Shown here piece after piece: positions 48,579 to 59,851 of a DNA stretch of 64,000 bases. The notes beneath the pieces were generated by a model, which was given only the letters and a program-made list of their open reading frames with translations, did not search any database and was not told where the DNA came from. The stretch is from positions 44,920 to 108,919 of the forward strand of contig QCFC01000003.1 in NCBI GenBank assembly GCA_003278465.1. Reading direction: 5' to 3'. Each line of letters opens with the position of its first letter. Position 1 is the first letter of the stretch. A program made the position numbers and the translations under genes. The stretch comes from Prochlorococcus sp. AG-363-B04 (GTDB taxonomy: Bacteria; Cyanobacteriota; Cyanobacteriia; PCC-6307; Cyanobiaceae).

Positions 48579-49610
48579 CTAAATCATATTCTTCAAAAAT
48601 TTATTTATCTCAATAGAAGAAGGTTGGGGATCTATTGCACCAGCACCCCTGCATACCCAGGCACCACATGCATTAGCGAACCGCAAAGCAGATTTAAGAG
48701 CATCAATAGAATAAGGTTTGGAGTCTACTCTTAATAAAGAAGGATTAATACAAAGTTGATGTAGTAAGCCAGCTAAAAAAGAATCCCCAGCTCCTGTGGT
48801 GTCAATTACATCAACTTGAAATGCATCCATTGAACCTGAATAATCAGCGAAACACCAAGACAATAAATCAGCTCCATTAGTAACAATAACAAATGGATTT
48901 TTAGGTAGCAATGATGATATTTGCACTGGATCTTTTGTAGCAAAAACCCACTCAGCCTCTTCTGCTGCCAACTTCAATAAAGATGCTTGGTTAAGAAAAG
49001 GCATCATCGTTGCCACTTCTTGAGGAGAGGGAGGTGAATCAGGTGAAGACTTCTCATCCCAAAAAGTTGGGCGCCAATTAATATCAACAGCCAATAAAAG
49101 TCCTTTTCGCAAAGCTAATGTTATTGCTTTTTTTAAGCTTAAACTTGATGCCTTATTAGCAAGAGGAATCGTGCCTATTTGCAACCATGATGCTCTCTCA
49201 AGTAAAGGAGGAAAAGTTTCTAATAATTCATTGATTTCTATTGCCTGATCAGCATACCCTTTACCAGAATCACCAGAAAATCCTTGAAAAGACCTTTCAC
49301 CAAATTCATCCCGCCTAACTAAAACAATTCTACTAGGCCTTTCAGAATCATACTGAATTGCTGAGGTATTAACTCCTCGGTTAAAAAACAAACTTTCAAA
49401 AGATTTTCCAATTCGATCGGTTCCTAATCTTCCGACAAATGCTGATTGAGTCCCTAAACGCTTTATGGCGCAAGCAACATTTGCCGGCGCCCCTCCAAGG
49501 TGATCATCACAGAGATCGGCGCTTACTCTGGAAGGATCCCCACCTATAGGGCCTAAACGATCAACTAGTGCTTCGCCAAAGCATATAACTCGTGGAGCAA
49601 CATCAGACAT
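48579..49610 (-). CDS. PfkB-family carbohydrate kinase (fructokinase-like)
   Basis: The 343-residue protein has both PfkB signatures: GGAPANVACAIKRLGTQSAF near the N-terminus and DVIDTTGAGDSFLAGLLHQL near residue 265, which holds the catalytic Asp and anion hole. VICFGEALVDRLGPIGG at the start suits fructokinases and similar sugar kinases. It stands as its own unit between the hairpin and mutY. The sugar substrate is not determined by sequence alone. Confidence 0.9.
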   Translation of the reverse strand: MSDVAPRVICFGEALVDRLGPIGGDPSRVSADLCDDHLGGAPANVACAIKRLGTQSAFVGRLGTDRIGKSFESLFFNRGVNTSAIQYDSERPSRIVLVRRDEFGERSFQGFSGDSGKGYADQAIEINELLETFPPLLERASWLQIGTIPLANKASSLSLKKAITLALRKGLLLAVDINWRPTFWDEKSSPDSPPSPQEVATMMPFLNQASLLKLAAEEAEWVFATKDPVQISSLLPKNPFVIVTNGADLLSWCFADYSGSMDAFQVDVIDTTGAGDSFLAGLLHQLCINPSLLRVDSKPYSIDALKSALRFANACGAWVCRGAGAIDPQPSSIEINKFLKNMI

Positions 49611-49615
49611 CTAAA

Positions 49616-49646
49616 TAAAAATACAGATAAAAGAGATCTTCTGTAT
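49616..49646 (-). terminator. Hairpin terminator downstream of mutY
   Basis: On the minus strand a 7-bp stem (49621-49627 with 49640-49646) around a 12-base loop is followed by a T-rich stretch (49617-49621). It lies 20 bases past the mutY stop and just before the start of the PfkB kinase gene (49610), so it would separate the two transcripts. Confidence 0.45.
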
Positions 49647-49665
49647 GTAAAAAGAGATTACACTC

Positions 49666-50805
49666 TTATCTTTTAGCATATTTATGAATTAATGCACTAT
49701 TAATTCGCTCATTAGCAGCAGGAAAAGGATAATCTTTAAGATCATTAACACCAACCCAACGTAACTGTTGGCTAGAAAGGGGTTTAGGCTCCCCTTTAAC
49801 AATGGAGCAAAAATGAACAATTAAATGTACTTTTTTTTGACCATAAGTATGCTGGAGAGTAATTAAGTGCTCGCCAACTGAAACTATAATTCCTATTTCC
49901 TCTTTGATTTCACGGGCAATTGTAAATTCTATTTTTTCACCAGACTTTTGCTTACCACCTGGAAATTCCCATAATCCACCAAACGCTCCATCATTGAGTC
50001 TTTGATCTATCAATATCTGACCCTTATCATTAGTGACAATTCCTATTCCAACTACTGAAATCTTCTTTTTTTTGCTAACAGATTTCATGGGGTATAAAAT
50101 TGGTTTACTATTAGAGTAAGCAATACAATAAGATTTCCAAGGACAAATGTTACAACTAGGTTTTACTGGCTTGCATACAAATGAGCCCAAATCCATTAAA
50201 GCTTGATTAAAATCTCGTGGCCTTTTCTTATCAAGTAAATATTCGCTCAATTTCCAAAATTTAGCAACATGTTTAACTGGAGATTTAGGGAAAGCGATTA
50301 ATCTTGAAATTAATCGCTTAACATTCCCATCAAGGATAGGAAACGGTAAATCAAATGCAGAAGAAAGAATACTCCCAGCTGTAGTTCTTCCAATGCCTGG
50401 TAATTCTGTCCAACCCTCTAAAGTTAAAGGCCAAACTTTTTGATTCTCCTTCAAAGCTATCGCAGCTTGATAAATTCTTCTCCCTCGTGAATAGTAACCA
50501 AGACCCTGCCAAACATAAAGTACTTCTTCTTCATTGCTCGATATCAAAGAATCGAGGCTAGGGAAAGTATTCATCCATTGATTCCAAAAAGGTAAAACTA
50601 CATTGAACTGTGTTTGCTGAAGCATTACTTCAGCAATCCATATAGGGTAGGGGTCTAATAGCTCACCAGAAGCAGGTGTTTTTCCTAGACAATTCTTTTT
50701 CCAAGGAATGGAATGTCTCCCATTAACCTCCCACCATTTTAGAAGGCTTTCCCGCAAAAGGATAATAGGAATTTCTTCTTCCTGCTGACTTAAAGAATCA
50801 ATCAA
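49666..50805 (-). CDS. mutY: Adenine DNA glycosylase MutY with a complete C-terminal Nudix domain
   Basis: The 379-residue protein removes adenine opposite 8-oxoguanine. The catalytic Glu lies in WIAEVMLQQTQFNVV, the helix-hairpin-helix and Asp in LPGIGRTTAGSILSSA and FPILDGNVKRLISR, and the 4Fe-4S loop CKPVKPSCNICPWKSYC has spacing CX6CX2CX5C. Unlike usual MutY, the C-terminal domain (about 245-379) carries an intact Nudix box: Gly, five residues, Glu, seven residues, then REIKEEIGI. It could therefore also hydrolyse oxidised dGTP. The start is a TTG at 50805. Confidence 0.93.
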   Translation of the reverse strand: MIDSLSQQEEEIPIILLRESLLKWWEVNGRHSIPWKKNCLGKTPASGELLDPYPIWIAEVMLQQTQFNVVLPFWNQWMNTFPSLDSLISSNEEEVLYVWQGLGYYSRGRRIYQAAIALKENQKVWPLTLEGWTELPGIGRTTAGSILSSAFDLPFPILDGNVKRLISRLIAFPKSPVKHVAKFWKLSEYLLDKKRPRDFNQALMDLGSFVCKPVKPSCNICPWKSYCIAYSNSKPILYPMKSVSKKKKISVVGIGIVTNDKGQILIDQRLNDGAFGGLWEFPGGKQKSGEKIEFTIAREIKEEIGIIVSVGEHLITLQHTYGQKKVHLIVHFCSIVKGEPKPLSSQQLRWVGVNDLKDYPFPAANERINSALIHKYAKR

Positions 50806-50931
50806 AATCTTATTTCATGAATTAAAGGAACCTATTCGAGAAAAAACATCTTAAGTAAAATACTATTGTAAAAAGAACCTAAAGTGACTTTTGCCAACGC
50901 AATACAACAATCGATCATAAAAGAAATTACA

Positions 50932-51699
50932 ATGAACTTCCATAAAAATCCTGAAGGGGTATTGCTTATAGCGACAGGTGACAGACATATTGAAGAAGCC
51001 ATCCAAGCAGTATCTCGTATTAAATTTCATTTGCAAAATAGACCTATTAGCCTTGTTACCGATCAACCAAATTCAATTCCTCTAGGCATATTTGAAGCTG
51101 TTTATACTCATCCCAATCCAACAATCAGTTACCGAGATAAAATCCCACCACTTATTGACCTTCCATACGCCCGGACCTTATTCCTTGATACAGATGTAGA
51201 ACTACTCACACCAATCAATGACCTATACGAAATTTTAAAAGAAATGGATGTAGTTGGTTGCCATGCACCAGTTCGATGGTGCCAATGGAAAGATACGGAT
51301 GTCCCAGAAGGCTTTTGTGAACTAAACAGTGGAGTAATAGGTCTTCGACGATCAAGGCGGCAGAAAAAATTAATCAAAAGATGGCTTCAAATATATGATG
51401 AAGCCAAAGTATCCTTTGATCAAGCATCCCTTCGTTCTGCACTTTGGTGGGCTACTAAATATCACAATTTACGTAGCTGGATTCTTCCTCCAGAATATAA
51501 TTTACGCACACCTAAACCTTGGCTAACAGGTGCAGGAATGCCGGTCAAGATCTTACATGGTAGAATTCCTAACAAATTAAGAAATCCCTTAATCAAATAT
51601 CTCAACGAAGACATCAATCAATTTCGAAGCAGTAGTTCTTTTCCTACTGGCCAAAATCAATTAGTAAAACCTACAAAAATTACTCCAAATACTGACTAA
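50932..51699 (+). CDS. Glycosyltransferase-like protein (GT-A fold, DXD)
   Basis: The protein has about 255 residues from ATG 50932 (MNFHKNPEGVLLIATGD), preferred over a GTG at 50884. A GT-A type nucleotide-sugar site is suggested by ARTLFLDTDVELLTPI (DTD) and ELNSGVIGLRRSRRQ, as in family 8-like and similar transferases. Most of the rest is not diagnostic. It precedes the alpha/beta hydrolase gene on the same strand by 14 bases, so the pair is probably cotranscribed. Acceptor unknown. Confidence 0.7.
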   Translation: MNFHKNPEGVLLIATGDRHIEEAIQAVSRIKFHLQNRPISLVTDQPNSIPLGIFEAVYTHPNPTISYRDKIPPLIDLPYARTLFLDTDVELLTPINDLYEILKEMDVVGCHAPVRWCQWKDTDVPEGFCELNSGVIGLRRSRRQKKLIKRWLQIYDEAKVSFDQASLRSALWWATKYHNLRSWILPPEYNLRTPKPWLTGAGMPVKILHGRIPNKLRNPLIKYLNEDINQFRSSSSFPTGQNQLVKPTKITPNTD

Positions 51700-51713
51700 T
51701 CGATACAAAAATC

Positions 51714-52625
51714 ATGGAAGTTAAAGAATTTACTTGGGCCTGGAAAGACTTGCAAGTTTCATGGAACATAGCAGTTCCTAGAAAAACTCTGGCTCCTACT
51801 GCAACAGTTTTAATTCACGGCTTTGGAGCTTCCAAAGAACACTGGCGTCACAATCAATTAGTACTTGCAGAAAACTCACCTTGTTATGCAATCGATCTAA
51901 TTGGATTTGGCGAAAGTAGTCAACCAAAAGCAAACCTAATTGATGAAGAAATTTCTAATGGTGAATTCACATACTGCTTCGAAAATTGGGCTTCGCAAGT
52001 TAATGATTTTTGTCAAGAAGTGATAGATGGACCAGTCATATTAGTAGGAAATTCAATCGGAGGGGTTATTTCATTGAGAGCAGCTCAACTACTAAAAGAT
52101 GCCTGCAAAGGAGTCGTGTTAATCGATTGTGCACAACGCAGAATGGATGATAAAAGATTGTCTATTCAACCAAAATGGATGCAACTATCGCGACCCTGGT
52201 TAAAAAATCTCGTTAGACAACGATGGCTTAGTCAAAGCCTATTTAGAAATGCAGCAGCGCCATCAGTTATAAAGAAAGTACTAAAACAGGCTTACCCAAG
52301 TGGAGCAAATATTGATGATCACCTAATTAACCTCCTTCACAAGCCAAGTCAAAGACCTGGAGCAGCCGAAGCATTTAGAGGTTTTATTAATCTTTTTGAT
52401 GATTATCTTGCGCCAGATCTAATGAAAGATCTCAAGATACCGGTAGATCTAATCTGGGGAGAAAAAGATCCTTGGGAATCAGTTGAAGAAGCAAATAACT
52501 GGTTCTCATCAATATCTTGCATCCGATCAATCCAAATAATCCCTGGAGCAGGTCATTGCCCCCACGATGAAAGTCCGAACGAAGTAAATGCTGCTCTAAA
52601 ACAAATGCTTCAACAAGCGTTATAA
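51714..52625 (+). CDS. Alpha/beta hydrolase, 303 aa
   Basis: LIHGFGASKEHWRHN, the nucleophile elbow VGNSIGGVISLRA, VDLIWGEKDPWE and IPGAGHCPHDESPNEV give a complete Ser-Asp-His triad. It is a clear relative of the hydrolase at 10526-11416, with the same diagnostic stretches and order. A short insertion after the second strand (ANLIDEEISNGEF) is absent from the paralogue. It follows the glycosyltransferase-like gene closely and overlaps the sigma factor stop by 16 bases. Substrate unknown. Confidence 0.87.
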   Translation: MEVKEFTWAWKDLQVSWNIAVPRKTLAPTATVLIHGFGASKEHWRHNQLVLAENSPCYAIDLIGFGESSQPKANLIDEEISNGEFTYCFENWASQVNDFCQEVIDGPVILVGNSIGGVISLRAAQLLKDACKGVVLIDCAQRRMDDKRLSIQPKWMQLSRPWLKNLVRQRWLSQSLFRNAAAPSVIKKVLKQAYPSGANIDDHLINLLHKPSQRPGAAEAFRGFINLFDDYLAPDLMKDLKIPVDLIWGEKDPWESVEEANNWFSSISCIRSIQIIPGAGHCPHDESPNEVNAALKQMLQQAL

Positions 52626-53614
52626 GCCTCTACAGCATCACTCAACCTACGCATACCACGAAGGCCATCTCTTTCTAAATTCCGAACCCGGTCTCGGCTA
52701 ATTCCAAGTATGCGGCCAATGCCGGTCAGACTCATTGGTTCACCCCCTTCCATCCCATATCTCATCCTCAACACACGGCTTTGTAGATCAGGTAATTGCT
52801 CTAAAACTGCTTGCAAATCTTCCTTCATACAATCCATCTCAACTTTTTCACTTGGCAACTCTTCTCCTCCAGCCAATAAATCAATCAAAGATGTCTCATC
52901 TCCATCTCCTACCTTTCTTTCTAAACTCACAGGCTGGCCTGCACTGAACATTAAATCCTTAACCTCATCCACTGGCAAATTCACATGATCCGCTAATTCT
53001 TCTAAGGTCGGCGTACGAGCCAGCTCTTGGCTCAGTTCTCTCTGCCCTTTCTTCAATTTATTCAGCATTTCAGTGATATGGATTGGTAATCGGATTGTCC
53101 GACCTTTCTCAGCAATTGCACGTGTAATTCCCTGGCGAATCCACCAATATGCATAAGTAGAAAATTTATATCCACGAGTAGGGTCAAACTTCTCGACTCC
53201 TCTAACCAATCCAATCGTTCCCTCCTGAATTAAATCCAATAATTCCATATTCCGCTTTGTATATTTCTTAGCCACACTCACGACTAAACGTAAATTCGCA
53301 GCAACCATACGCTCCTTCGCACGCCGACCAGACTTGAATTTTCTCTTGAGCTGTAAAACAGTTAATCCACATTTTTTAGCCAAATCATCAATAGCTGGTT
53401 TTTCTCCTATCTGATTTTCAAGATCCAACTCAAGTTCCTCGAGGGACATTAAATCTTGTACTTGACGGCCCAGAGTTATTTCCTGCTCATGAGTAAGCAA
53501 AGGCACTCGCCCAATATCGCGCAAATAAGAGCTCACTAAATCAATATCAGCACCAACCTTCCTGCCACGAATGGGTAAGTTCTCTAAGGTCGTTGATGAC
53601 TGCACAGAACTCAT
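52610..53614 (-). CDS. Group 2 sigma-70 factor
   Basis: The 334-residue protein has region 1.2 (DLVSSYLRDIGRVPLLTHEQ), region 2 (ANLRLVVSVAKKYTKRNMEL and STYAYWWIRQGITRAIAEKG), region 3 and region 4 (ISRDRVRNLERDGLRGMRRL). It lacks region 1.1 of the primary RpoD, so it is a group 2 (RpoD-like, nonessential) factor, which cyanobacteria use for stress, light and diel responses. Which of the SigB-SigE-like types it is needs an alignment. It converges with the hydrolase. Confidence 0.92.
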   Translation of the reverse strand: MSSVQSSTTLENLPIRGRKVGADIDLVSSYLRDIGRVPLLTHEQEITLGRQVQDLMSLEELELDLENQIGEKPAIDDLAKKCGLTVLQLKRKFKSGRRAKERMVAANLRLVVSVAKKYTKRNMELLDLIQEGTIGLVRGVEKFDPTRGYKFSTYAYWWIRQGITRAIAEKGRTIRLPIHITEMLNKLKKGQRELSQELARTPTLEELADHVNLPVDEVKDLMFSAGQPVSLERKVGDGDETSLIDLLAGGEELPSEKVEMDCMKEDLQAVLEQLPDLQSRVLRMRYGMEGGEPMSLTGIGRILGISRDRVRNLERDGLRGMRRLSDAVEAYNAC

Positions 53615-53718
53615 TGAAAAATTATTGCGATATGTAAAGAGTACTACTAAGAAGTGTGAAGCTCGTCCAGAGGGTCCAGAATTAAACCCTGTTTAGGTAG
53701 AAATACTTATTCCCTTGC

Positions 53719-55128
53719 TTATGTTATGTGTTCCAGTAACCATGAAGCCGTTCGCAAGTAAATCAATACTCCGGCAACATCTGTAGCCGTAGTAATAAAT
53801 GGGGCCGACATTAAAGCTGGATCTAAGCCCATCTGATCTAACAGCAAAGGCAATGCTGCCCCTGCTGTTGCAGCCAATGTAGTAATCGCCATCAGACTGA
53901 TCCCAACAGCAGCAGCTACTAAAGGTCCTTCTCCTCGCCACCAAGCGAAAGGAACAACCACAACTAACATCAATAGCCCCAAAAGTGCGCCAGCTATAGC
54001 CTCCCGACCTACAGCCTTCATTGGGCCCAAAGCCTGAATACGCTGAGTACTAAGCCCTCTAATAACAACAGTGGAACTTTGTGCACCAACATTCCCTCCT
54101 GTGCCAATTAGCAAAGGTATAAAAGCTGCTAACAAAACCACTTGCTTCAAAACAAGATCATTCATTGCAATGACTTGCGTTGTGAAGCTATTAGCTACTA
54201 CTAATACTGCCAACCAAACCACCCGACGACGAGCTACAACAAATAAATTACTTTGAAAATAATCATCTTCATCTCCTGCCTGCACAGCTCCAGCTGCATA
54301 AAGATCTCGTGTTGCCTCTTGTTCAATAACATCAATCACATCATCAACAGTCACTATCCCTACCAATCTTTGCTCGCGATCTACAACAGGTACAGCTAAG
54401 AAATCATATCTTTGAATTGCTCTGGCAACTTCCTCTTGATCAGTATCAGTTCGCACACTAACAACATCTCGAGTCATTACATCACCAATACAATGCTCAG
54501 GATCAGCAGTAACTAAGTCTCTTAATGAAAGGATCCCAGTTAAATGTCGTTCTCCATCTGTCACATAAAGGCTATAGATAGTTTCCGTGTCAGGAGCTCG
54601 TCTTCTAACAATTGTCAAAGCCTGTGCAGCACTATGAAATTCCTTGAGATCAATAAACTCAGGAGTCATTAAACGTCCTGCAGTTTCTTGTTCATACCCA
54701 AGCAACTGAGCAGTAACCCGTCGTTCTGAAGGACTTAATTCTGCTAATAATCTACGAACAACTTTTGCCGGTAGTTCATCAAACAATCTCACTCGATCAT
54801 CCGGAGACATTTCTTCAACAAGTTCAAGGACTTCACTAGATCGCAGTCGATCTAACAAACTCTGTTGAACTCCTGGGTCAAGATATTCATATACCTCAAT
54901 AGCTTCATTTTTACTGAGCAATCTGAAAGCCAAAGCTTGCAAAATCAAAGGGAGACTGCCAATTGCTTCGGCAATATCCACTGGTTGAACAGGCTGAAGT
55001 AAAACCTTTACAGCGTCGTAGTTGCCAGAAGCAAGCATTGCTTCAAGTTGCTGAGCTACAACATCAGCCAGCTCAGGCCCACTAACACGAGATGTTGGTG
55101 AGGCAGATGCCCCCATTGCCTCATTCAT
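53719..55128 (-). CDS. mgtE: Magnesium transporter MgtE
   Basis: The 469-residue protein has the MgtE order: an N-terminal helical domain (about 25-145, ending LLGYEQETAGRLMTPEFI), two CBS domains (IGDVMTRDVVSVRTDTDQEE and VVDREQRLVGIVTVDDVIDV, about 150-275) and five membrane helices (about 300-468) with the pore sequence TGGNVGAQSSTVV. It lets magnesium in down its gradient, gated by magnesium on the CBS part. ATG 55128 is used; a Met four codons in is possible. Confidence 0.95.
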   Translation of the reverse strand: MNEAMGASASPTSRVSGPELADVVAQQLEAMLASGNYDAVKVLLQPVQPVDIAEAIGSLPLILQALAFRLLSKNEAIEVYEYLDPGVQQSLLDRLRSSEVLELVEEMSPDDRVRLFDELPAKVVRRLLAELSPSERRVTAQLLGYEQETAGRLMTPEFIDLKEFHSAAQALTIVRRRAPDTETIYSLYVTDGERHLTGILSLRDLVTADPEHCIGDVMTRDVVSVRTDTDQEEVARAIQRYDFLAVPVVDREQRLVGIVTVDDVIDVIEQEATRDLYAAGAVQAGDEDDYFQSNLFVVARRRVVWLAVLVVANSFTTQVIAMNDLVLKQVVLLAAFIPLLIGTGGNVGAQSSTVVIRGLSTQRIQALGPMKAVGREAIAGALLGLLMLVVVVPFAWWRGEGPLVAAAVGISLMAITTLAATAGAALPLLLDQMGLDPALMSAPFITTATDVAGVLIYLRTASWLLEHIT

Positions 55129-55193
55129 CTGCGCAACGTCAGCGCTAATTAAGTATTTTATGGCTAAGGTCGCCTTTTTAGTCCTAAAGATCC

Positions 55194-55673
55194 ATGTCGG
55201 TAAACGTGAATGAGGTCGCTGTTCGCACAGCGGCAGGAAGCGAGCAACGTCTAGGGGACTACAAAGGTCAAGTTCTTTTAATCGTTAATGTCGCAAGCCG
55301 ATGCGGCTTCACGAAACAATATGAAGCCCTCCAAGCTCTTCAAGACACATATAGCTCCAAAGGCCTCAAAGTAATGGGATTCCCATGTAATGATTTCGGG
55401 GGACAAGAACCAGGCACACTTGATGAAATAAAAGCTTTTTGTTCATCAACCTATGGCGTCAATTTCGAGATTTTTGAAAAAGTGCATGCTATGGGAAACA
55501 CCACAGAACCATATACAACTCTCAAACAAGTTGAACCAGCTGGAGATGTTGCATGGAACTTTGAAAAATTTCTGATAGGAAAAACCGGCAATGTTTTGGC
55601 CCGATTTAAAAGCAACGTCGAACCCTCTAGTTCAGAAATCATCAAAGCTATTGAAAGAGCTTTAAACGATTGA
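55194..55673 (+). CDS. Glutathione-peroxidase-family protein
   Basis: The 159-residue protein has the peroxidatic Cys in VNVASRCGFTKQYEAL near residue 38, the FPCNDFGGQEPGT loop with the Gln and a second Cys, and WNFEKFLIGKTG with the active Trp. Cysteine replaces selenocysteine, as in bacterial and plant enzymes that usually use thioredoxin or NADPH. It would remove lipid and hydrogen peroxides. It is 65 bases from the divergent mgtE start and overlaps the convergent crcB gene by 26 bases. Confidence 0.93.
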   Translation: MSVNVNEVAVRTAAGSEQRLGDYKGQVLLIVNVASRCGFTKQYEALQALQDTYSSKGLKVMGFPCNDFGGQEPGTLDEIKAFCSSTYGVNFEIFEKVHAMGNTTEPYTTLKQVEPAGDVAWNFEKFLIGKTGNVLARFKSNVEPSSSEIIKAIERALND

Positions 55674-56025
55674 TATTTCTCGCAATAAAAAGGCCTAGGG
55701 CTGCAGAAGTAATTCCCAGCCCTAGAATTTTAAAAATCAGCAAGAAAGCATCTAAAAAATCTCCAACAAAGATCATTTGCAATGCACTCATTATCCAACC
55801 ACTAAAAGTGGTTAAGGAACCAGAAAAACCAACCCCCAAAAGCAACTGAACACGATTACTGACAGCTAATCCAACTAAAACCCCCAAAAGGAACGAACCA
55901 AAAACATTGACTATTAGTTCATTATCTATAAACCAACGAATTAATGTTCCTGGAATAGATCCAATTGCTATAATTAAGAATAAATTATAATTAACTTTAT
56001 TTAGTTTATTAACTAATTCAAGCAT
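55648..56025 (-). CDS. crcB: CrcB-family fluoride exporter subunit (first of pair)
   Basis: About 125 residues from ATG 56025 (MLELVNKLN); the frame opens ten codons earlier. GTLIRWFIDNELIVNVFGSFLLGVLVGL (ends as landmarks) and GFSGSLTTFSGWIMSA are CrcB/Fluc hallmarks, with four membrane helices. It starts within eight bases of the upstream crcB gene's end, so the two small channels are coupled and may form a heterodimer of opposite orientation. Its 3' end overlaps gpx and holds a terminator for it. Confidence 0.85.
   Translation of the reverse strand: MLELVNKLNKVNYNLFLIIAIGSIPGTLIRWFIDNELIVNVFGSFLLGVLVGLAVSNRVQLLLGVGFSGSLTTFSGWIMSALQMIFVGDFLDAFLLIFKILGLGITSAALGLFIARNINRLKLFQ
55695..55731 (+). 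terminator. Terminator of the glutathione peroxidase gene inside crcB
   Basis: A perfect 9-bp GC-rich stem (55695-55703 with 55717-55725) with a 13-base loop is followed by AATTTT (55726-55731), 22 bases after the gpx stop. It lies within the coding sequence of the convergent crcB gene, so the same bases serve both. Confidence 0.5.
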
Positions 56026-56416
56026 AACCAAGCGAATATCCAACTGCTGAAGCAATTAATCCCCCAAAAAGTGAATAGAAGATAAACTGAATCAACTTCC
56101 TCCAGAATGATTTAGAAATAAGCTCAATAATCTCCAATACAAAAGCCGAAAAGGTACTAACACTCCCTAGAAAACCTACTTCCAAGGCCAAGTACAACGA
56201 AGGCATACAAATCTCACCCTCACACCGAGAACGTAAAGCCACGACAAGTCCAAGCAAAAATGCCGATAGAATATTGACATACAAAATCCCAAGATGTTTG
56301 GAAAATCCTTGTCTTTCAAAATAACTAATTACAAGAAATCGTAGCCATGATCCAATTACTGAAGCTATAGATACAATCAAAACAGCTCGGGAAAAATTAC
56401 TAATTAATTCAGACAT
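56018..56416 (-). CDS. crcB: CrcB-family fluoride exporter subunit (second of pair)
   Basis: About 132 residues from ATG 56416 (MSELISNFSRAV), preferred over the frame start at 56428. GSWLRFLVISYFER, LGILYVNILSAFLLGLVVAL and VGFLGSVSTFSAFVLEIIEL match CrcB, again with four membrane helices. It overlaps the downstream crcB start by eight bases and the SH3b gene's stop by eight, so all are translated in sequence from the gyrB message. Fluoride export protects enzymes from accumulated fluoride. Confidence 0.85.
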   Translation of the reverse strand: MSELISNFSRAVLIVSIASVIGSWLRFLVISYFERQGFSKHLGILYVNILSAFLLGLVVALRSRCEGEICMPSLYLALEVGFLGSVSTFSAFVLEIIELISKSFWRKLIQFIFYSLFGGLIASAVGYSLGYA

Positions 56417-56746
56417 GTAACCATCCACGTCTAACCTTTTTATATGAATAGATATCTTCTAAAGAAACAACTTGAACATATAACCATTGTTTACCATTCT
56501 TATTCTTCCAATAACGTAAAATATTTACAGGTGTACCAGCTTCAAGATTACTGATTGAAGGGGCATTTGAAAAAGGAGAAGATCGCAAATGAGATCTTGA
56601 AATTGTCAAAAATGGTTCTAAATTATGTCTTCTAACTTGGATTTTTGGCTGCTTAAGTTGACAACCACCTACCGGCATATAAACAGGACAAAAAAGAGCT
56701 AGTCCCAGCACCCAGCACCAACGAAGTGCTGAAGAAATTATGACCA

Positions 56747-56747
<1 letters not shown>
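56409..56747 (-). CDS. Probable lipoprotein with SH3b domain, 112 aa
   Basis: An N-terminal hydrophobic segment (LRWCWVLGLALFCPVYMP, about 8-25) is followed by VGGC, a possible lipobox with Cys29. Residues about 50-112 match a bacterial SH3 domain (HLRSSPFSNAPSISNLEAGTPVNILRYW, ends as landmarks, then GKQWLYVQV and the closing RGWLHV). Such domains often bind peptidoglycan or metals. The ATG overlaps the gyrB stop (TGATG), so it follows gyrB by translational coupling. The link to gyrB and crcB functions is unclear. Confidence 0.7.
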
Positions 56748-58729
<1,982 letters not shown>

Positions 58730-58869
58730 TCAGGGAGATTGGTTCTAAGAATCCTCATGAACCAGAAACCTCTACCTGACTTAATCAATTTAACACTCAC
58801 GACCCAGAAGAGCTCATAAAAGTCTTTAATGCGCCATCAACAAAAATCTTCTAGGCACCCTGATCAAAA

Positions 58870-59790
58870 ATGAAGTTTCCAAGAAATTATGACGAAGGTC
58901 ATAATCCAATAGTAATTATCCTTATGGGGCCAACGGCAAGTGGCAAAACTGAACTTGCTCTAAAAATTGCCAAAGAACTTGAAATCAACGTAATCAATAT
59001 TGATTCTCGCCAACTTTATATAGGTATGGACATAGGGACTGCAAAACCAACCCATGAACAACAAAAAACAGTGCCTCATCAACTCATTGATATTCGTCAA
59101 CCAGACAAACCCATAACTGTTAAAGATTTTCAAAACAAAGCAAAACCGCTAATCGAGCAAGCTCTGATATCTAAAGGGGTTGCTTTTTTAGTAGGTGGGA
59201 GCGGCCTTTATCTAAAAGCACTAACCAGTGGTTTTGTCCCACCATCAGTTGCTCCTCAAGCAGAAATCCGCAATCAACTTAAAAAACTAGGGCAATCATG
59301 CTGCCATCAATTGCTCAAAACGGCCGATCCAGCAGCAGCAGCTCGAATAGCTCCAACAGATGAAGTTAGAACAAATCGAGCTTTAGAAGTTCTCTATTCA
59401 ACTGGACAACCAATTAGCACTCAACAGAACAGGAATCCTCCACCATGGAAATTTATTGAACTTGGACTGAATCCAATCAACCTGCGTACAAGAATTGAGA
59501 ATCGAACAGAAATGATGTATAAAAAAGGGCTTATAAAAGAAACACAAAAGTTAGTCGATCGTTTTTCTTCAGACCTCCCAATTTTACAAACAATTGGCTA
59601 TGGAGAAGCATTACAAGTCATTGAAGGGCGAATAAGTCAAAGGCAGGCAATACAAATAACCACAAAACGAACTCAACAATTAGCCAAACGCCAACGCACT
59701 TGGTTCCGTACCCAACACAACCCTAATTGGCTAAATGATGAGAAACCTCTTATTGAAGCACTCAATCTGATACAAGCCGGTCTAGGGTAA
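58870..59790 (+). CDS. miaA: tRNA dimethylallyltransferase MiaA
   Basis: The 306-residue enzyme adds a dimethylallyl group to A37 of tRNAs reading UNN codons. The P-loop is [20 protein letters not shown] near residue 17, and [20 protein letters not shown] and [16 protein letters not shown] are conserved. [17 protein letters not shown] and [16 protein letters not shown] follow. The ATG is 58870. infC starts 61 bases later on the same strand, and gyrB is divergent. Confidence 0.96.
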   Translation: MKFPRNYDEGHNPIVIILMGPTASGKTELALKIAKELEINVINIDSRQLYIGMDIGTAKPTHEQQKTVPHQLIDIRQPDKPITVKDFQNKAKPLIEQALISKGVAFLVGGSGLYLKALTSGFVPPSVAPQAEIRNQLKKLGQSCCHQLLKTADPAAAARIAPTDEVRTNRALEVLYSTGQPISTQQNRNPPPWKFIELGLNPINLRTRIENRTEMMYKKGLIKETQKLVDRFSSDLPILQTIGYGEALQVIEGRISQRQAIQITTKRTQQLAKRQRTWFRTQHNPNWLNDEKPLIEALNLIQAGLG

Positions 59791-59851
59791 ATCGTTGGCG
59801 CATAAAATACCTTTAATGCTGGCGTCTTCTCTAGCCTCCTCAACCCACTGA

